DNA from: Streptomyces sp. WM6378
GTDB lineage: Bacteria > Actinomycetota > Actinomycetes > Streptomycetales > Streptomycetaceae
DNA length: 21,064 nucleotides
Direction: 5' to 3'
Assembly: GCF_001279695.1 (NCBI RefSeq)
Contig: NZ_LGDD01000016.1
Location: 1 to 21,064, forward strand
The notes beneath the pieces are model-generated. The model was not told the origin of the DNA and ran no database searches. It saw nothing but the letters and a program-made list of their open reading frames with translations. Position numbers and translations under genes: made by a program. Positions 6,728 through 14,120 of the stretch are shown piece after piece; position 1 is the stretch's first letter, and each line of letters opens with the position of its first letter.

Positions 6728-8268
6728 GGCGCCCCCGGCGGGATGAAGGGCAGCCCGGCGGGCGGGCCCTGCTCGATCAGCCGCAACAGGGCGTCGGTGT
6801 CCGCGTGTTCTTCGATCAGGTCGCCGAGCCGGTCGAGCTGCTCCTCGCGCAGCGCGCCGAACGAGGTGTCGGGCGCGGGCACGAACCGGCGGCCCGCGGC
6901 CCGGGCGACCTGTTCGAGGAACCGGCGCCGGAACCCGTCGCTCTCCAGGGAGCCGTGCCAGTGGGTGCCCCAGACGGCGCCCACACGGCATCCGTCCAAG
7001 AAGGCTTCTCCGCCGAGGACTTGGGCCACGCCGTGGTGGATCTCGTACCCCTCGACGGGTTCCCCGAGGGCCTCGCCGACGGGCCGCGCCAGGGTCTTCT
7101 CGGCGGCGAACCGCACCCGTACCGGCAGCAGTCCGAGGCCGGCGACCGAGCCCGCCCTCGACTCGACCTCGTCCTCGATGTGCTCGCCGAGCAGCTGGAA
7201 CCCGCCGCAGATGCCGAGCACCGGGCGGCCCTCGGCGGCCCTGCGGGCCAGCTCCGCCGCGAGGCCGCGCTCGCGCAGCCACTCAAGGGCGCGGACCGTG
7301 CCGCGCGTGCCCGGCACCACTACGAGGTCGGCGTCGATGAGCTCCTCGGGCCGGTCCACGAACCGCACGACCACGCCGGGCTCGGCCGCGAGCGCGTCCA
7401 CGTCGGTGAAGTTGGACATCAGCGGCACGGCGCAGACGGCGACCCGCAGCACGTCCTCGCCGACCGGCGGCGTCACCGCGGACTCCCGCACGGCGCCGCG
7501 CATGGAGACCCGGAGCCCGTCCTCCTCGTCGATGCCGAGGCCGTGGGCGTACGGCAGGATCCCGTAGGTGTGCCGCCCGGTGAGGCCGCGCAGCATCTCG
7601 ATGCCGGGCTCCAGGAGCGTCACGTCGCCCCGGAACTTGTTGACGACGTAGCCGGCGACCAGCGCCTGGTCCTCGGGGGCGAGCAGCGCCGTCGTCCCGA
7701 AGAACGAGGCGAAGACGCCGCCCCGGTCGATGTCGCCGACCACGACGACGGGCAGCCGCGCGGCCCGCGCGATGCCCATGTTGACGATGTCGGTACGCCG
7801 CAGATTGATCTCGGCCGGGCTGCCCGCCCCCTCGCAGATCACGGCGTCATACGTGCCCCGAAGCTCCTCCAGGCACTCCAGGACGGTGCCGAGCAGCGCC
7901 TGCCGGTGCCCCCCGTGCGGCGTCTTCCCCGAGGACGGGCCCCCGGACCCGCCGAAGAACCCGCGCGCGCTCATCTCGCCCACCGGCCTGCCCATGAGCA
8001 CGACCTGGCTGGAGCGGTCGCTGCCCGGCTTGAGCAGCACCGGGTTCATGAGCGCGCTCGGCTCCACGCGCGCCGCCTGCGCCTGCATCGCCTGCGCCCG
8101 GCCGATCTCCGCGCCCTCGCGCGTCACGAACGAGTTCAGCGACATGTTCTGCCCCTTGAAGGGCGCGACCTTGACGCCCCGGCGCACCAGCCAGCGGCAG
8201 ATCCCGGCCGTGACGACGCTCTTGCCGGCGTCCGAGGTCGTGCCCGCGATCAGCAGCCCGCCACCCAT
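6724..8268 (-). CDS. cobQ: Cobyric acid synthase CobQ
   Basis: The 514-aa enzyme amidates the b, d, e and g side chains of adenosylcobyrinic acid a,c-diamide with glutamine and ATP. The N-terminal P-loop-like domain shows [11 protein letters not shown] (9-19), [30 protein letters not shown] and [10 protein letters not shown]. The glutamine amidotransferase shows [10 protein letters not shown] with nucleophile C354 and GTHWHG with H436. Start ATG 8268 (MGGGLLIAG) has GGAAGGGA upstream and lies inside the end of cobD (19-base overlap). A Gly/Ser/Pro-rich stretch at residues about 104-121 ([18 protein letters not shown]) is longer than the short turn I expect between SARG and the ALLGTVL helix, and looks like a surface-loop insertion. 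Confidence 0.96.
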   Translation of the reverse strand: MGGGLLIAGTTSDAGKSVVTAGICRWLVRRGVKVAPFKGQNMSLNSFVTREGAEIGRAQAMQAQAARVEPSALMNPVLLKPGSDRSSQVVLMGRPVGEMSARGFFGGSGGPSSGKTPHGGHRQALLGTVLECLEELRGTYDAVICEGAGSPAEINLRRTDIVNMGIARAARLPVVVVGDIDRGGVFASFFGTTALLAPEDQALVAGYVVNKFRGDVTLLEPGIEMLRGLTGRHTYGILPYAHGLGIDEEDGLRVSMRGAVRESAVTPPVGEDVLRVAVCAVPLMSNFTDVDALAAEPGVVVRFVDRPEELIDADLVVVPGTRGTVRALEWLRERGLAAELARRAAEGRPVLGICGGFQLLGEHIEDEVESRAGSVAGLGLLPVRVRFAAEKTLARPVGEALGEPVEGYEIHHGVAQVLGGEAFLDGCRVGAVWGTHWHGSLESDGFRRRFLEQVARAAGRRFVPAPDTSFGALREEQLDRLGDLIEEHADTDALLRLIEQGPPAGLPFIPPGAP

Positions 8269-9206
8269 GTACGTCCCTTCCTCACAGCGGCCCTCGTCGC
8301 GACGGAGGCGGCCAGCGTCAGCCAGCCCACCCTGCGCGAGAGCCGTACCGCCCGTTCGATGTCCGCGACGCCGACGGCCCGCCCCGAGCCATTGAGGACC
8401 GGCCGGTGCTCGACGCGTCCGGCGTAGGAGAGCGTGCCGCCGAGCCGTACGCCGAGCGCCCCCGCGAACGCGGCCTCGACCGGGCCCGCGTTGGGGCTCG
8501 GGTGCCCCGCGGCATCCGCGCGCCAGGCCCGTACCGCGCCCTTGGTGTCCGGGCCCGCGAGCGCCGCGAGGACGGCGGTGAGGCGGGCGCCCGGCCAGCC
8601 CGCCACGTCGTCCAGGCGCGCCGAGGCCCAGCCGTACCTGCGGTACTTGGCCGACTTGTGCCCGATCATCGCGTCCAGCGTGTTGACCGCCCGGAAGCCC
8701 ACGAGGCCGGGCACGCCCGCGAGCGCGCCCCACACCAGGGCGCCGACGACCGCGTCCGAGGTGTTCTCGGCGACCGACTCGACGGCGGCCCGCGCGATGC
8801 CGTCCGCGTCCAGGGACTGCGGGTCGCGCCCGCACAGGTGCGGCAGGCGCTCCCGGGCCACCTCCGCGTCGCCGGCGGCCAGCGCCCCGCCGATGGCCCG
8901 CGCCTCGCGGCCGAGCGACGTGCCGCCCACCACGGTCCAGGTGGCGGCGGCGGTCAGCGCGAGGGATGCGGCGGGACGGCCTCGTACGGCACGGGAAAGG
9001 AGCACTGCCGCGCCCGTGGCGCCGCCCGCGCACACCAGGGTGTGCAGCGCGCCCCAGCCGCGGTGGTCACGCCACAGGGCGCGTTCGACGGCGCCGGCCG
9101 CGCGGCCGAACGCGGCGACCGGATGCCCGCGGCGTGGATCGCCGAGCAGGAGGTCGCCCAGGAGCCCGGCCGTGGCGCCGTAGGCGAAGGTGCGATCGGC
9201 CCGCAT
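8250..9206 (-). CDS. cobD: Adenosylcobinamide-phosphate synthase CobD (CbiB)
   Basis: The 318-aa integral membrane protein joins cobyric acid to (R)-1-amino-2-propanol or its phosphate. Family landmarks are [14 protein letters not shown] near the N-terminus, [58 protein letters not shown] and a C-terminal [21 protein letters not shown], each in family order. Hydrophobic helices are interspersed. ATG 9206 is the only plausible start in frame and has no good ribosome site of its own. It lies 4 bases after the stop of an 18-codon ORF that does have one. It is the first large gene after the cobalamin riboswitch, and its end overlaps cobQ. Confidence 0.94.
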   Translation of the reverse strand: MRADRTFAYGATAGLLGDLLLGDPRRGHPVAAFGRAAGAVERALWRDHRGWGALHTLVCAGGATGAAVLLSRAVRGRPAASLALTAAATWTVVGGTSLGREARAIGGALAAGDAEVARERLPHLCGRDPQSLDADGIARAAVESVAENTSDAVVGALVWGALAGVPGLVGFRAVNTLDAMIGHKSAKYRRYGWASARLDDVAGWPGARLTAVLAALAGPDTKGAVRAWRADAAGHPSPNAGPVEAAFAGALGVRLGGTLSYAGRVEHRPVLNGSGRAVGVADIERAVRLSRRVGWLTLAASVATRAAVRKGRTWVAGC

Positions 9207-9210
9207 GCGC

Positions 9211-9267
9211 TCAGCCCGCCAGGGCGTCGCGGGTAGGGCCGGAGAGTCTCGACGGGCAGGCGCGCAT
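9211..9267 (-). CDS. Putative 18-codon leader peptide between riboswitch and cobD
   Basis: An ORF encoding MRACPSRLSGPTRDALAG starts at ATG 9267, preceded by GAGG (9281-9278) 10 bases upstream. Its TGA (9213-9211) is followed by GCGC and then the cobD ATG. cobD itself lacks a clear ribosome site, so termination-reinitiation from this ORF is a natural way to translate it. A CAGGG/CCCTG stem (9302-9285) sits just before the GAGG, so riboswitch folding could control access. This is inference; conservation of the ORF is untested. Confidence 0.42.
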   Translation of the reverse strand: MRACPSRLSGPTRDALAG

Positions 9268-9307
9268 GGCGGTATGTCCTCACTCAGGGTGTCCGCGCCC
9301 TGGTACG

Positions 9308-9440
9308 ACGTGACCGGCGGTGAGAGTTCCTGGCTCGCGGGGATCATTCCCCGGTGACAGTGGCGGGACCGCGCCGGATTCGCACCGGCTTCCTCTGCTG
9401 CCGCCGTAGCTGGCCGGTGCAGTCCACCACGCTGCGAGAA
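9308..9440 (-). promoter_or_regulatory. Cobalamin (B12) riboswitch
   Basis: The minus-strand leader of cobD carries the conserved cobalamin riboswitch core: GGAAGCCGGTGCGAATCCGGC-type sequence (9393-9373), then GCGGTCCCGCCACTGT with GCCACTG at 9364-9358, a CCGGGG/CCCCG hairpin, and the B12-box-like GAGCCAGGAAC (9336-9326). Order, spacing and sequence fit the family. Boundaries are approximate. The expected effect is repression of the cobD-cobQ-chelatase-cobO-cobB operon when adenosylcobalamin is abundant. The downstream CAGGG/CCCTG stem next to the ribosome site, without a U-tract, points to control of translation rather than termination. Confidence 0.93.
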
Positions 9441-9445
9441 CACCC

Positions 9446-9462
9446 GTCAACTTGCTGTTGAC
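9446..9462. promoter_or_regulatory. Perfect inverted repeat upstream of cobalamin riboswitch
   Basis: GTCAAC-N5-GTTGAC lies just 5' of the riboswitch on the minus strand, in the place where the operon promoter should be. The minus strand carries TTGACG (9450-9445), which could be a -35 element, but the -10 match 18 bases on (TGGACT) is poor. The palindrome could be an operator adding a second layer of control. Confidence 0.35.
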
Positions 9463-9492
9463 CTGCGGCGGGGGAGAGTGCGCGGCGCCACA

Positions 9493-9530
9493 CAGAACCG
9501 CCCTCCGGCACGGGCCGAAGGGCGGTTCTG
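9493..9530. terminator. Bidirectional hairpin terminator between pit genes and cob operon
   Basis: A perfect 12-bp stem, CAGAACCGCCCT (9493-9504) with AGGGCGGTTCTG (9519-9530), encloses a 14-base loop. It lies 14 bp beyond the stop of the small pit-linked gene (9545) on the minus strand and just upstream of the cob promoter region, so it should insulate the two transcripts. No U-tract follows, as is usual in Streptomyces. Confidence 0.75.
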
Positions 9531-9544
9531 GTGATGCCTGTGGG

Positions 9545-9766
9545 TCAGGCGACGATCAGATAGATCCCGTACGCGACGGCCGCCGCGCAGGCCGCGAAGC
9601 AGGCGTACGCACCGGTGCGGGCCAGCGCCACGTTGCCGGTGCCGGATGCCGCGGCCTCCCGCTTGGTGAGGCCGACGATGCCGAGGGTGAACAGGCCCAC
9701 CAGGCCGACGGTCACCACGAGGCTGACGCCGAAGACGGAGCCGAGAGCTGCCCAGTCGATGTGCAT
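9545..9766 (-). CDS. Small two-helix membrane protein linked to phosphate transporter
   Basis: The 73-aa protein has two hydrophobic helices, about residues 10-33 (VFGVSLVVTVGLVGLFTLGIVGL) and 49-72, joined by a polar stretch KREAAASGTGNVALAR. ATG 9766 has AAGGA 7 bases upstream. It begins 32 bp after the pit stop on the same strand and is followed by a strong hairpin, so it is almost certainly the last gene of a PHO-controlled pit operon. I recall a small conserved gene next to pitH2 in S. coelicolor. The function is unknown; a regulatory or stabilising subunit of the transporter is a reasonable guess. Confidence 0.8.
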   Translation of the reverse strand: MHIDWAALGSVFGVSLVVTVGLVGLFTLGIVGLTKREAAASGTGNVALARTGAYACFAACAAAVAYGIYLIVA

Positions 9767-9798
9767 GAGGATTCCTTAGCTGTGCCGGAGAACCGGGG

Positions 9799-11076
9799 TC
9801 AGACCGTCGCCGGGGTGGGCGGGTCGGCAGGCGTCACCGGGGCCGGGGCCTGGATCGTGGCCTTGAGGTCGATGGCCGCGGCGGCCGCGGCGGCCGCGGC
9901 GGTCGGCGGCGGGGTGACCGCGGCGATCGCGGTGGTGACGACACCGGCGGGCTCGGCCGCGGGGGCCTCGCCGATCTCGTCGGCGGTGACGTTGTGGTGG
10001 TCGACCGGCTGGCGGCGCGACAGCTTCCAGATGGTGCCCGAACCGGCGATCAGGAGGATGGCGACGGCGACGATGCCCCACGTGCCCTGCTTGGTGAGGA
10101 ACTCCGCGCCCGCGCCGACGAGTCCGGCGGCCGGCAGCGTCAGAACCCAGGCCACGGCCATCCGGGACGCGGTGGACCAGCGGACCACACCGCCCTTGCG
10201 GCCGACGCCCGCGCCCATGACGGAGCCCGAGCAGACCTGGGTGGTGGAGAGCGAGAAGCCGATGTGCGAGGAGGCCAGGATGACGGTGGCGGCGGCGGTC
10301 TGGGCGGCGAAGCCCTGCGGCGGGCGCAGCTCGGTCAGGCCCTTGCCCATGGTGCGGATGATGCGCCAGCCGCCGAGGTAGGTGCCCATCGCGATGGCCA
10401 GGCCGGCCGAGACGATGACCCACAGCGGGGGGTTCGCGCCCGGGTGCAGCACACCGCCGGTGACCAGGGCGAGGGTGATGATGCCCATCGTCTTCTGGGC
10501 GTCGTTGGTGCCGTGGGCGAGCGAGACGAGGCCGGCCGAGGCGATCTGGCCCGCGCGGTAGCCCTTGGCGGTGGCCTTCTCGTCGGTGTTCCGGTTGAGT
10601 CGGTACGTCAGCCTGGTGGCCAGCATCGCGGCGATGCCCGCGACGATCGGCGCGGCGACGGCCGGGAGCAGCACCTTGGTGACCACGGTCGAGCCGTTGA
10701 CCGAGGACCAGCCCGCCGACATGACCGCGGCGCCGATGAGGCCGCCGAACAGGGCGTGCGAGGAACTGGAGGGCAGACCGAGCAGCCAGGTCAGCAGGTT
10801 CCAGAGGATGGCACCGACCAGGGCCGCGAAGATGACCTCGGTTCTGATGCCTTTTTCGTCGATGATCCCGCCGGAGATCGTCTTGGCGACCTCCACTGAC
10901 AGGAACGCGCCGACCAGGTTGAGCACGGCGGACATGGCGACCGCCGTCTTGGGCTTCAGGGCGCCGGTCGAGATGGTGGTGGCCATCGCGTTGGCGGTGT
11001 CATGGAAACCGTTCGTGAAATCGAACACGAGAGCTGTCACGATCACAATCGCGAGCAGCAGCGTGATGTGTTCCAT
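9799..11076 (-). CDS. pitH2: Low-affinity inorganic phosphate transporter, PiT family (PitH2-like)
   Basis: The 425-aa membrane protein carries both PiT signature repeats: GFHDTANAMAT (23-33) in the first half and GTNDAQKTMG (189-198) in the second. The family is cation-coupled and also moves metal-phosphate complexes. Residues 101-110 (LPSSSSHALF) and the mirrored segment SSHIGFSLSTTQV are also typical. A cytosolic-type tail beyond about residue 365 is rich in Ala, Pro and Thr and includes a run of nine alanines. ATG 11076 has only a weak GGGT upstream. A two-unit PHO box lies about 48-69 bases upstream, so PhoP control under phosphate limitation is expected. From memory this corresponds to SCO1845. 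Confidence 0.93.
   Translation of the reverse strand: MEHITLLLAIVIVTALVFDFTNGFHDTANAMATTISTGALKPKTAVAMSAVLNLVGAFLSVEVAKTISGGIIDEKGIRTEVIFAALVGAILWNLLTWLLGLPSSSSHALFGGLIGAAVMSAGWSSVNGSTVVTKVLLPAVAAPIVAGIAAMLATRLTYRLNRNTDEKATAKGYRAGQIASAGLVSLAHGTNDAQKTMGIITLALVTGGVLHPGANPPLWVIVSAGLAIAMGTYLGGWRIIRTMGKGLTELRPPQGFAAQTAAATVILASSHIGFSLSTTQVCSGSVMGAGVGRKGGVVRWSTASRMAVAWVLTLPAAGLVGAGAEFLTKQGTWGIVAVAILLIAGSGTIWKLSRRQPVDHHNVTADEIGEAPAAEPAGVVTTAIAAVTPPPTAAAAAAAAAIDLKATIQAPAPVTPADPPTPATV
9874..9900. repeat. Three tandem copies of a 9-bp unit in the pit tail
   Basis: GGCCGCGGC is repeated three times without mismatch (9874-9882, 9883-9891, 9892-9900). On the minus strand it encodes the alanine run in the transporter C-terminal tail. 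Copy-number change by slippage would keep the frame. Confidence 0.7.
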
Positions 11077-11123
11077 TTACCCAGGCAATCGTTCGACGTC
11101 AGTGGCTGGACGAACGTAAGTAA

Positions 11124-11145
11124 CCTGAGTGAACGGAAGATGAAC
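11124..11145 (-). promoter_or_regulatory. PHO box (PhoP-binding direct repeats) upstream of pit gene
   Basis: On the minus strand two adjacent 11-nt units, GTTCATCTTCC (11145-11135) and GTTCACTCAGG (11134-11124), match the Streptomyces PHO-box pattern of GTTCA-headed direct repeats spaced 11 nt apart. The site lies in the 130-bp gap before the phosphate transporter gene. It is strong evidence for control by the PhoR-PhoP two-component system; whether it activates or represses cannot be read from sequence. Confidence 0.85.
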
Positions 11146-11165
11146 TGGGGCGGGCGTGTCGGTGT

Positions 11166-11199
11166 CTGTGGCCGTTTCTCGCCCCCGGTTGGCCCACAG
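11166..11199 (-). terminator. Probable terminator of the lysozyme gene
   Basis: On the minus strand CTGTGGGCC (11199-11191) can pair with GGCCACAG (11173-11166) with a single bulged G, about 8 bp downstream of the lysozyme stop. It precedes the PHO box, so it would separate lysozyme transcription from the pit promoter. There is no U-tract. Confidence 0.45.
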
Positions 11200-11206
11200 A
11201 GGCCGG

Positions 11207-11986
11207 TCAGCTGCCCGCCGCGAACCGCTTCAACTGCCCAAAAGTCCCATTGAAGAGATTCTGGTCACCCGGCAGGCTCCCGCTGCCGTTCTGGTACTGC
11301 CAGAACGTCCAGTACGACCAGCCCGCCGGCAGCGCGCCCGGCGTGTCGGCGTACCGGGCCAGCCACAGGGCGTGGGTCGCGGCGAAGGCCCTGCTGTGGC
11401 CGGTGCAGTCGTTCCACCAGCCCGCGGTCGTGTAGATCACCGGGCGGCGGCCGGTGAGCAGCCGCACCTCGTCGCTGAACCCCGCGATCCACGACGTCAT
11501 CGCGGCCGGACTCAGGCCGTAGCACTTGGCACTGCTGCCGTCCTTGGCGTCCTTGCCGTACGGGTTGCGCTCCAGGTCGACCGCGGGCGGCAGCGTCCAG
11601 CCGTCGTCCGACCAGTCGCCGCCGTGCCGCACGAAGAACTCGGCCTGCGCCCGGCCGGACGCCTGGTCGGGCAGCGCGAAGTGGTAGGCCCCCCGCACCA
11701 GACCCGCCTGCCGGGCGCCGTCGTACTGCTGTCCGAAGTAGGGATTGCGGTACGTCGTCGACTCGGTCGCCTTCACATAGACGAACGAGGCGCCCAGGCC
11801 CTTCGCCGAGGCCCAGTCCACGTTCTTCTGGTGCGAGGACACGTCGTGGCCGAGCGGCTTGTCCGCGGCCGACGCGTCGGGCAGCGCCGCGAGCCCCACA
11901 CAGCCCAGCGCCAGTGCGGCCAAGCCCCCCGTGAGCGCGGCCCGCACCCGGGCTCGGCGCGGGAGCGGATTGCGGTCGCGAGCCAT
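11207..11986 (-). CDS. Secreted GH25 lysozyme (N,O-acetylmuramidase type)
   Basis: The 259-aa protein hydrolyses the beta-1,4 bond between N-acetylmuramic acid and N-acetylglucosamine in peptidoglycan, by family. A signal peptide covers residues 1-40: basic RRARVR, a hydrophobic core and a predicted cut after ASA. The mature enzyme starts KPLGHDVSSHQ with the conserved D48, then YVKATES, GAYHFA, and PPAVDLE with the catalytic Asp137-x-Glu139. C155 and C194 may pair. The end, WSYWTFWQYQ then NLFNG, is typical. ATG 11986 is chosen over an upstream in-frame ATG because GGGGGGA lies 5 bases before it and the signal peptide then begins MARDRN. It is likely used in cell-wall turnover or attack on other bacteria. 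Confidence 0.92.
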   Translation of the reverse strand: MARDRNPLPRRARVRAALTGGLAALALGCVGLAALPDASAADKPLGHDVSSHQKNVDWASAKGLGASFVYVKATESTTYRNPYFGQQYDGARQAGLVRGAYHFALPDQASGRAQAEFFVRHGGDWSDDGWTLPPAVDLERNPYGKDAKDGSSAKCYGLSPAAMTSWIAGFSDEVRLLTGRRPVIYTTAGWWNDCTGHSRAFAATHALWLARYADTPGALPAGWSYWTFWQYQNGSGSLPGDQNLFNGTFGQLKRFAAGS

Positions 11987-12097
11987 GACGTCCCCCCAGA
12001 ATTCCGATGATGTACGGAACAAAGCACCCAGAGGCTAGTTGAAGATCGCCGTCCGACTCCCGTATCGCGGCCGCTGCGCCCTGGCAGGATCGGCCGC

Positions 12098-12751
12098 ATG
12101 AGCGACGACGAGGCGGCGACCGCCGCGGCATGGGCCGAACTGATCGACACCGCACGCAGAACCGCCGCGGAAGGGCTGGTCGTCGGCACCTCGGGCAATG
12201 TGTCGGTACGCGTCGGCGACCTGGTCCTGGTCACCCCGACCGGCGTCCCCTACGACCGGCTCGGCCCCGCCGACACCGTCGCCGTCGACCTCGAAGGCCG
12301 CCAGGTCATGGGCGCGCTCCGGCCCACCAGCGAGATCCCGATGCACCTCGCGGTGTACCGGAACACCGACGCGCGGGCCGTCGTCCACACCCACGCCGTG
12401 CACGCCACGGCCGTGTCCACCCTCGTCACCGAACTGCCCCTGGTCCACTACATGGCGGCCGCGCTCGGCGGCCCCGTCCGGGTCGCCCCGTACGCCCTGT
12501 ACGGCAGCGAGGAGTTGGCCGAGAACATGCTGCGCGCCCTTGAGGGCCGCACCGGATGTCTCCTGCAGAACCACGGAACCATCACTTACGGAACCGGCCT
12601 CGCCCAGGCCTACGACCGCACCGCCCAGCTGGAGTGGATGTGCCGGCTCTGGCTCACCGCCTCGGCCCTGCCCGGCCGTGCCCCCTCGCTGCTCAGCCCC
12701 GCCCAGCTCGACGAGGTCGCCGAACGGCTGCGCGGATACGGGCAGCCGTAG
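12098..12751 (+). CDS. Class II aldolase/adducin family protein (fuculose-phosphate aldolase-like)
   Basis: The 217-aa protein has the zinc class II aldolase fold of FucA/AraD. Visible motifs are GTSGNVSVR (30-38) for phosphate binding, PTGVPYDRL, SEIPMH with the catalytic Glu79, the zinc ligands H97 and H99 in VHTHAVHATA, and a third zinc histidine H159 in LLQNHGT. All active-site residues are present, so a retro-aldol or epimerase reaction on a sugar phosphate is likely; the substrate cannot be deduced. ATG 12098 has AGGA upstream. It is divergent from the lysozyme gene across 111 bp and precedes an alpha/beta hydrolase gene on the same strand by 62 bp. Confidence 0.88.
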   Translation: MSDDEAATAAAWAELIDTARRTAAEGLVVGTSGNVSVRVGDLVLVTPTGVPYDRLGPADTVAVDLEGRQVMGALRPTSEIPMHLAVYRNTDARAVVHTHAVHATAVSTLVTELPLVHYMAAALGGPVRVAPYALYGSEELAENMLRALEGRTGCLLQNHGTITYGTGLAQAYDRTAQLEWMCRLWLTASALPGRAPSLLSPAQLDEVAERLRGYGQP

Positions 12752-12813
12752 GCGCCCACCCCGATGGGCTGCGTCCACTGGCACCCCGGCGAGCCCGAGC
12801 CGAGACTGGAGGG

Positions 12814-13941
12814 ATGCGCCCCGCTACGAAGACGGCCGCGGCCGTCACCACCCTCCTCGGCGTCGGCGCGGCAGCGGTCGTCGCCGGACGCTACGCCAGC
12901 GACGCCGCCCTCAAGGCGCCGCCGGGCCGCCCGCTGCCCACCGACCCCCGGCTGACAGTGCACGCCACCGCCCCGGGCCGGATCACCCTGACCCGCTCGC
13001 TCGTGTCGCTGCGCCCGGGCACGTACGGCCTGGCGGGACCGGGCGCGCACGCCGTCGTCGGCGACGTCCTCGACGGCGCCCCGCACACCGCCGACACGGT
13101 GGTGCGCCGCCTGGAGCGGGTCACCTACGGCAGCCTCGCGGCGGGGGACCGGGTACGGCTCACGCCCCAGGTGCATCGCGGCACCCCGTCCGCCGCCCTC
13201 GGCCTCGACCACCAGGACGTCGAGATCGCGGCCGAACTCGGGCCGCTGCCCGCCTGGTTGGTGCCCGGCCCCCGTACGACCTGGGTGATCGCCGTCCACG
13301 GCCTCGGCACGACCCGCGAACACCCCCTGAACATCGTGGAGTTCCTGCACCGCCACCAGCTCCCCGTGCTTCTCCTCGCCTACCGGGGCGACGAGGGCGC
13401 ACCCCGCTCGCCGGACGGGCTCGGCCACCTCGGCGACTCCGAGTGGCGCGACCTCGACGCCGCGATCCGCTACGCCCTGCGGTCCGGGGCCCGGCGGGTC
13501 ATCCTGCACGGCTGGTCCACCGGCGCCACGATGGCCCTGCACGCCGCCACCCACTCCGCACTGCGCGAGCGCATCGGCGGCATCGTGCTCGACTCGCCCG
13601 TACTGGACTGGGAGTTCACCCTGAAGGCCCTCGCCACCGCCCACGGCACCCCGGGCGCGCTCCTTCCGCTCGCCGTCCGGGCCGCCCAGGGCCGCACCGG
13701 CATCCACGGCGACCGCCTCCAGGAAGCAGTCGACCCCAAGGCCCTGCGCGTCCCGACGCTGCTCTTCCACGGCCCCGACGACACGCTCGCCCCCTGGGGA
13801 CCCTCCCGCGAACTGGCCGACCGCCGCCCGGAACTGATCACCCTGCACACGGTCCCGCACGCCCCCCACGCCTCCATGTGGAACGCCGACCCACGGACCT
13901 ACGAAGAAACCCTGCGCCGCTTCCTCACCCCGCTCATGTGA
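12814..13941 (+). CDS. Membrane-anchored alpha/beta hydrolase
   Basis: The 375-aa protein begins with a short hydrophobic segment (about residues 8-25) that could be a membrane anchor or uncleaved signal. The alpha/beta hydrolase core follows: VIAVHGLG (158-165) for the oxyanion region, the nucleophile elbow GWSTGA with S235, LLFHGPDDTLAP with Asp322/323, and HAPHASMW with His352. The catalytic triad is complete. The substrate is unknown; the family includes esterases and peptidases (S9-like). The chosen ATG has GGAGG almost directly upstream, with very short spacing, so the true start is slightly uncertain. It is probably co-transcribed with the upstream aldolase. Confidence 0.85.
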   Translation: MRPATKTAAAVTTLLGVGAAAVVAGRYASDAALKAPPGRPLPTDPRLTVHATAPGRITLTRSLVSLRPGTYGLAGPGAHAVVGDVLDGAPHTADTVVRRLERVTYGSLAAGDRVRLTPQVHRGTPSAALGLDHQDVEIAAELGPLPAWLVPGPRTTWVIAVHGLGTTREHPLNIVEFLHRHQLPVLLLAYRGDEGAPRSPDGLGHLGDSEWRDLDAAIRYALRSGARRVILHGWSTGATMALHAATHSALRERIGGIVLDSPVLDWEFTLKALATAHGTPGALLPLAVRAAQGRTGIHGDRLQEAVDPKALRVPTLLFHGPDDTLAPWGPSRELADRRPELITLHTVPHAPHASMWNADPRTYEETLRRFLTPLM

Positions 13942-13969
13942 CACCCCGCAGCCCCGGTGCGGCATGAGG

Positions 13970-14096
13970 GGCCGATTCCGTTTGGGCTTTCGGTTAGCGC
14001 CGGGGCCGTGTCCGTCCGGGGGGCGACCCCCGGACCCCCAGCAGTCCCCGTGGCCTCCGGCGTGGCGATCGTGGCCGATTCCGTTTGGGCTTTCGG
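13970..14096 (+). repeat. Pair of 24-bp direct repeats, 103 bp apart
   Basis: The 24-base sequence starting GGCCGATTCCGTTTGGG and ending CTTTCGG occurs at 13970-13993 and again, identical, at 14073-14096. Its AT-rich core (ATTCCGTTTGGGCTTT) stands out from the surrounding DNA. The copies flank a hairpin and lie in the promoter region of the following plus-strand gene; the second ends 24 bases before its likely start. They could be operator sites for a repressor or copies of a dispersed repeat. Confidence 0.85.
14014..14035. terminator. Perfect GC hairpin between the direct repeats
   Basis: GTCCGGGGG (14014-14022) and CCCCCGGAC (14027-14035) form a perfect 9-bp stem with a GCGA tetraloop. It lies about 73 bp downstream of the hydrolase stop and can terminate that transcript. 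Confidence 0.6.
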
Positions 14097-14120
14097 GCAG
14101 TGACGGGGAAGACTGCCTGC

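Noticed and set aside
4827..6746. Long plus-strand open frame opposite the chelatase gene
   Set aside because: It is a mirror of a high-GC gene; the minus strand has clear Walker and MIDAS motifs and proper ribosome sites.
9874..9900. Tandem 9-bp repeat as a phase-variation switch
   Set aside because: The unit is a multiple of three, so copy-number changes cannot switch the gene off.
13970..14096. Direct repeats as a minimal CRISPR array or attachment sites
   Set aside because: There are only two copies, the intervening segment is 79 bp with a hairpin, and no cas gene, integrase or tRNA gene is nearby.
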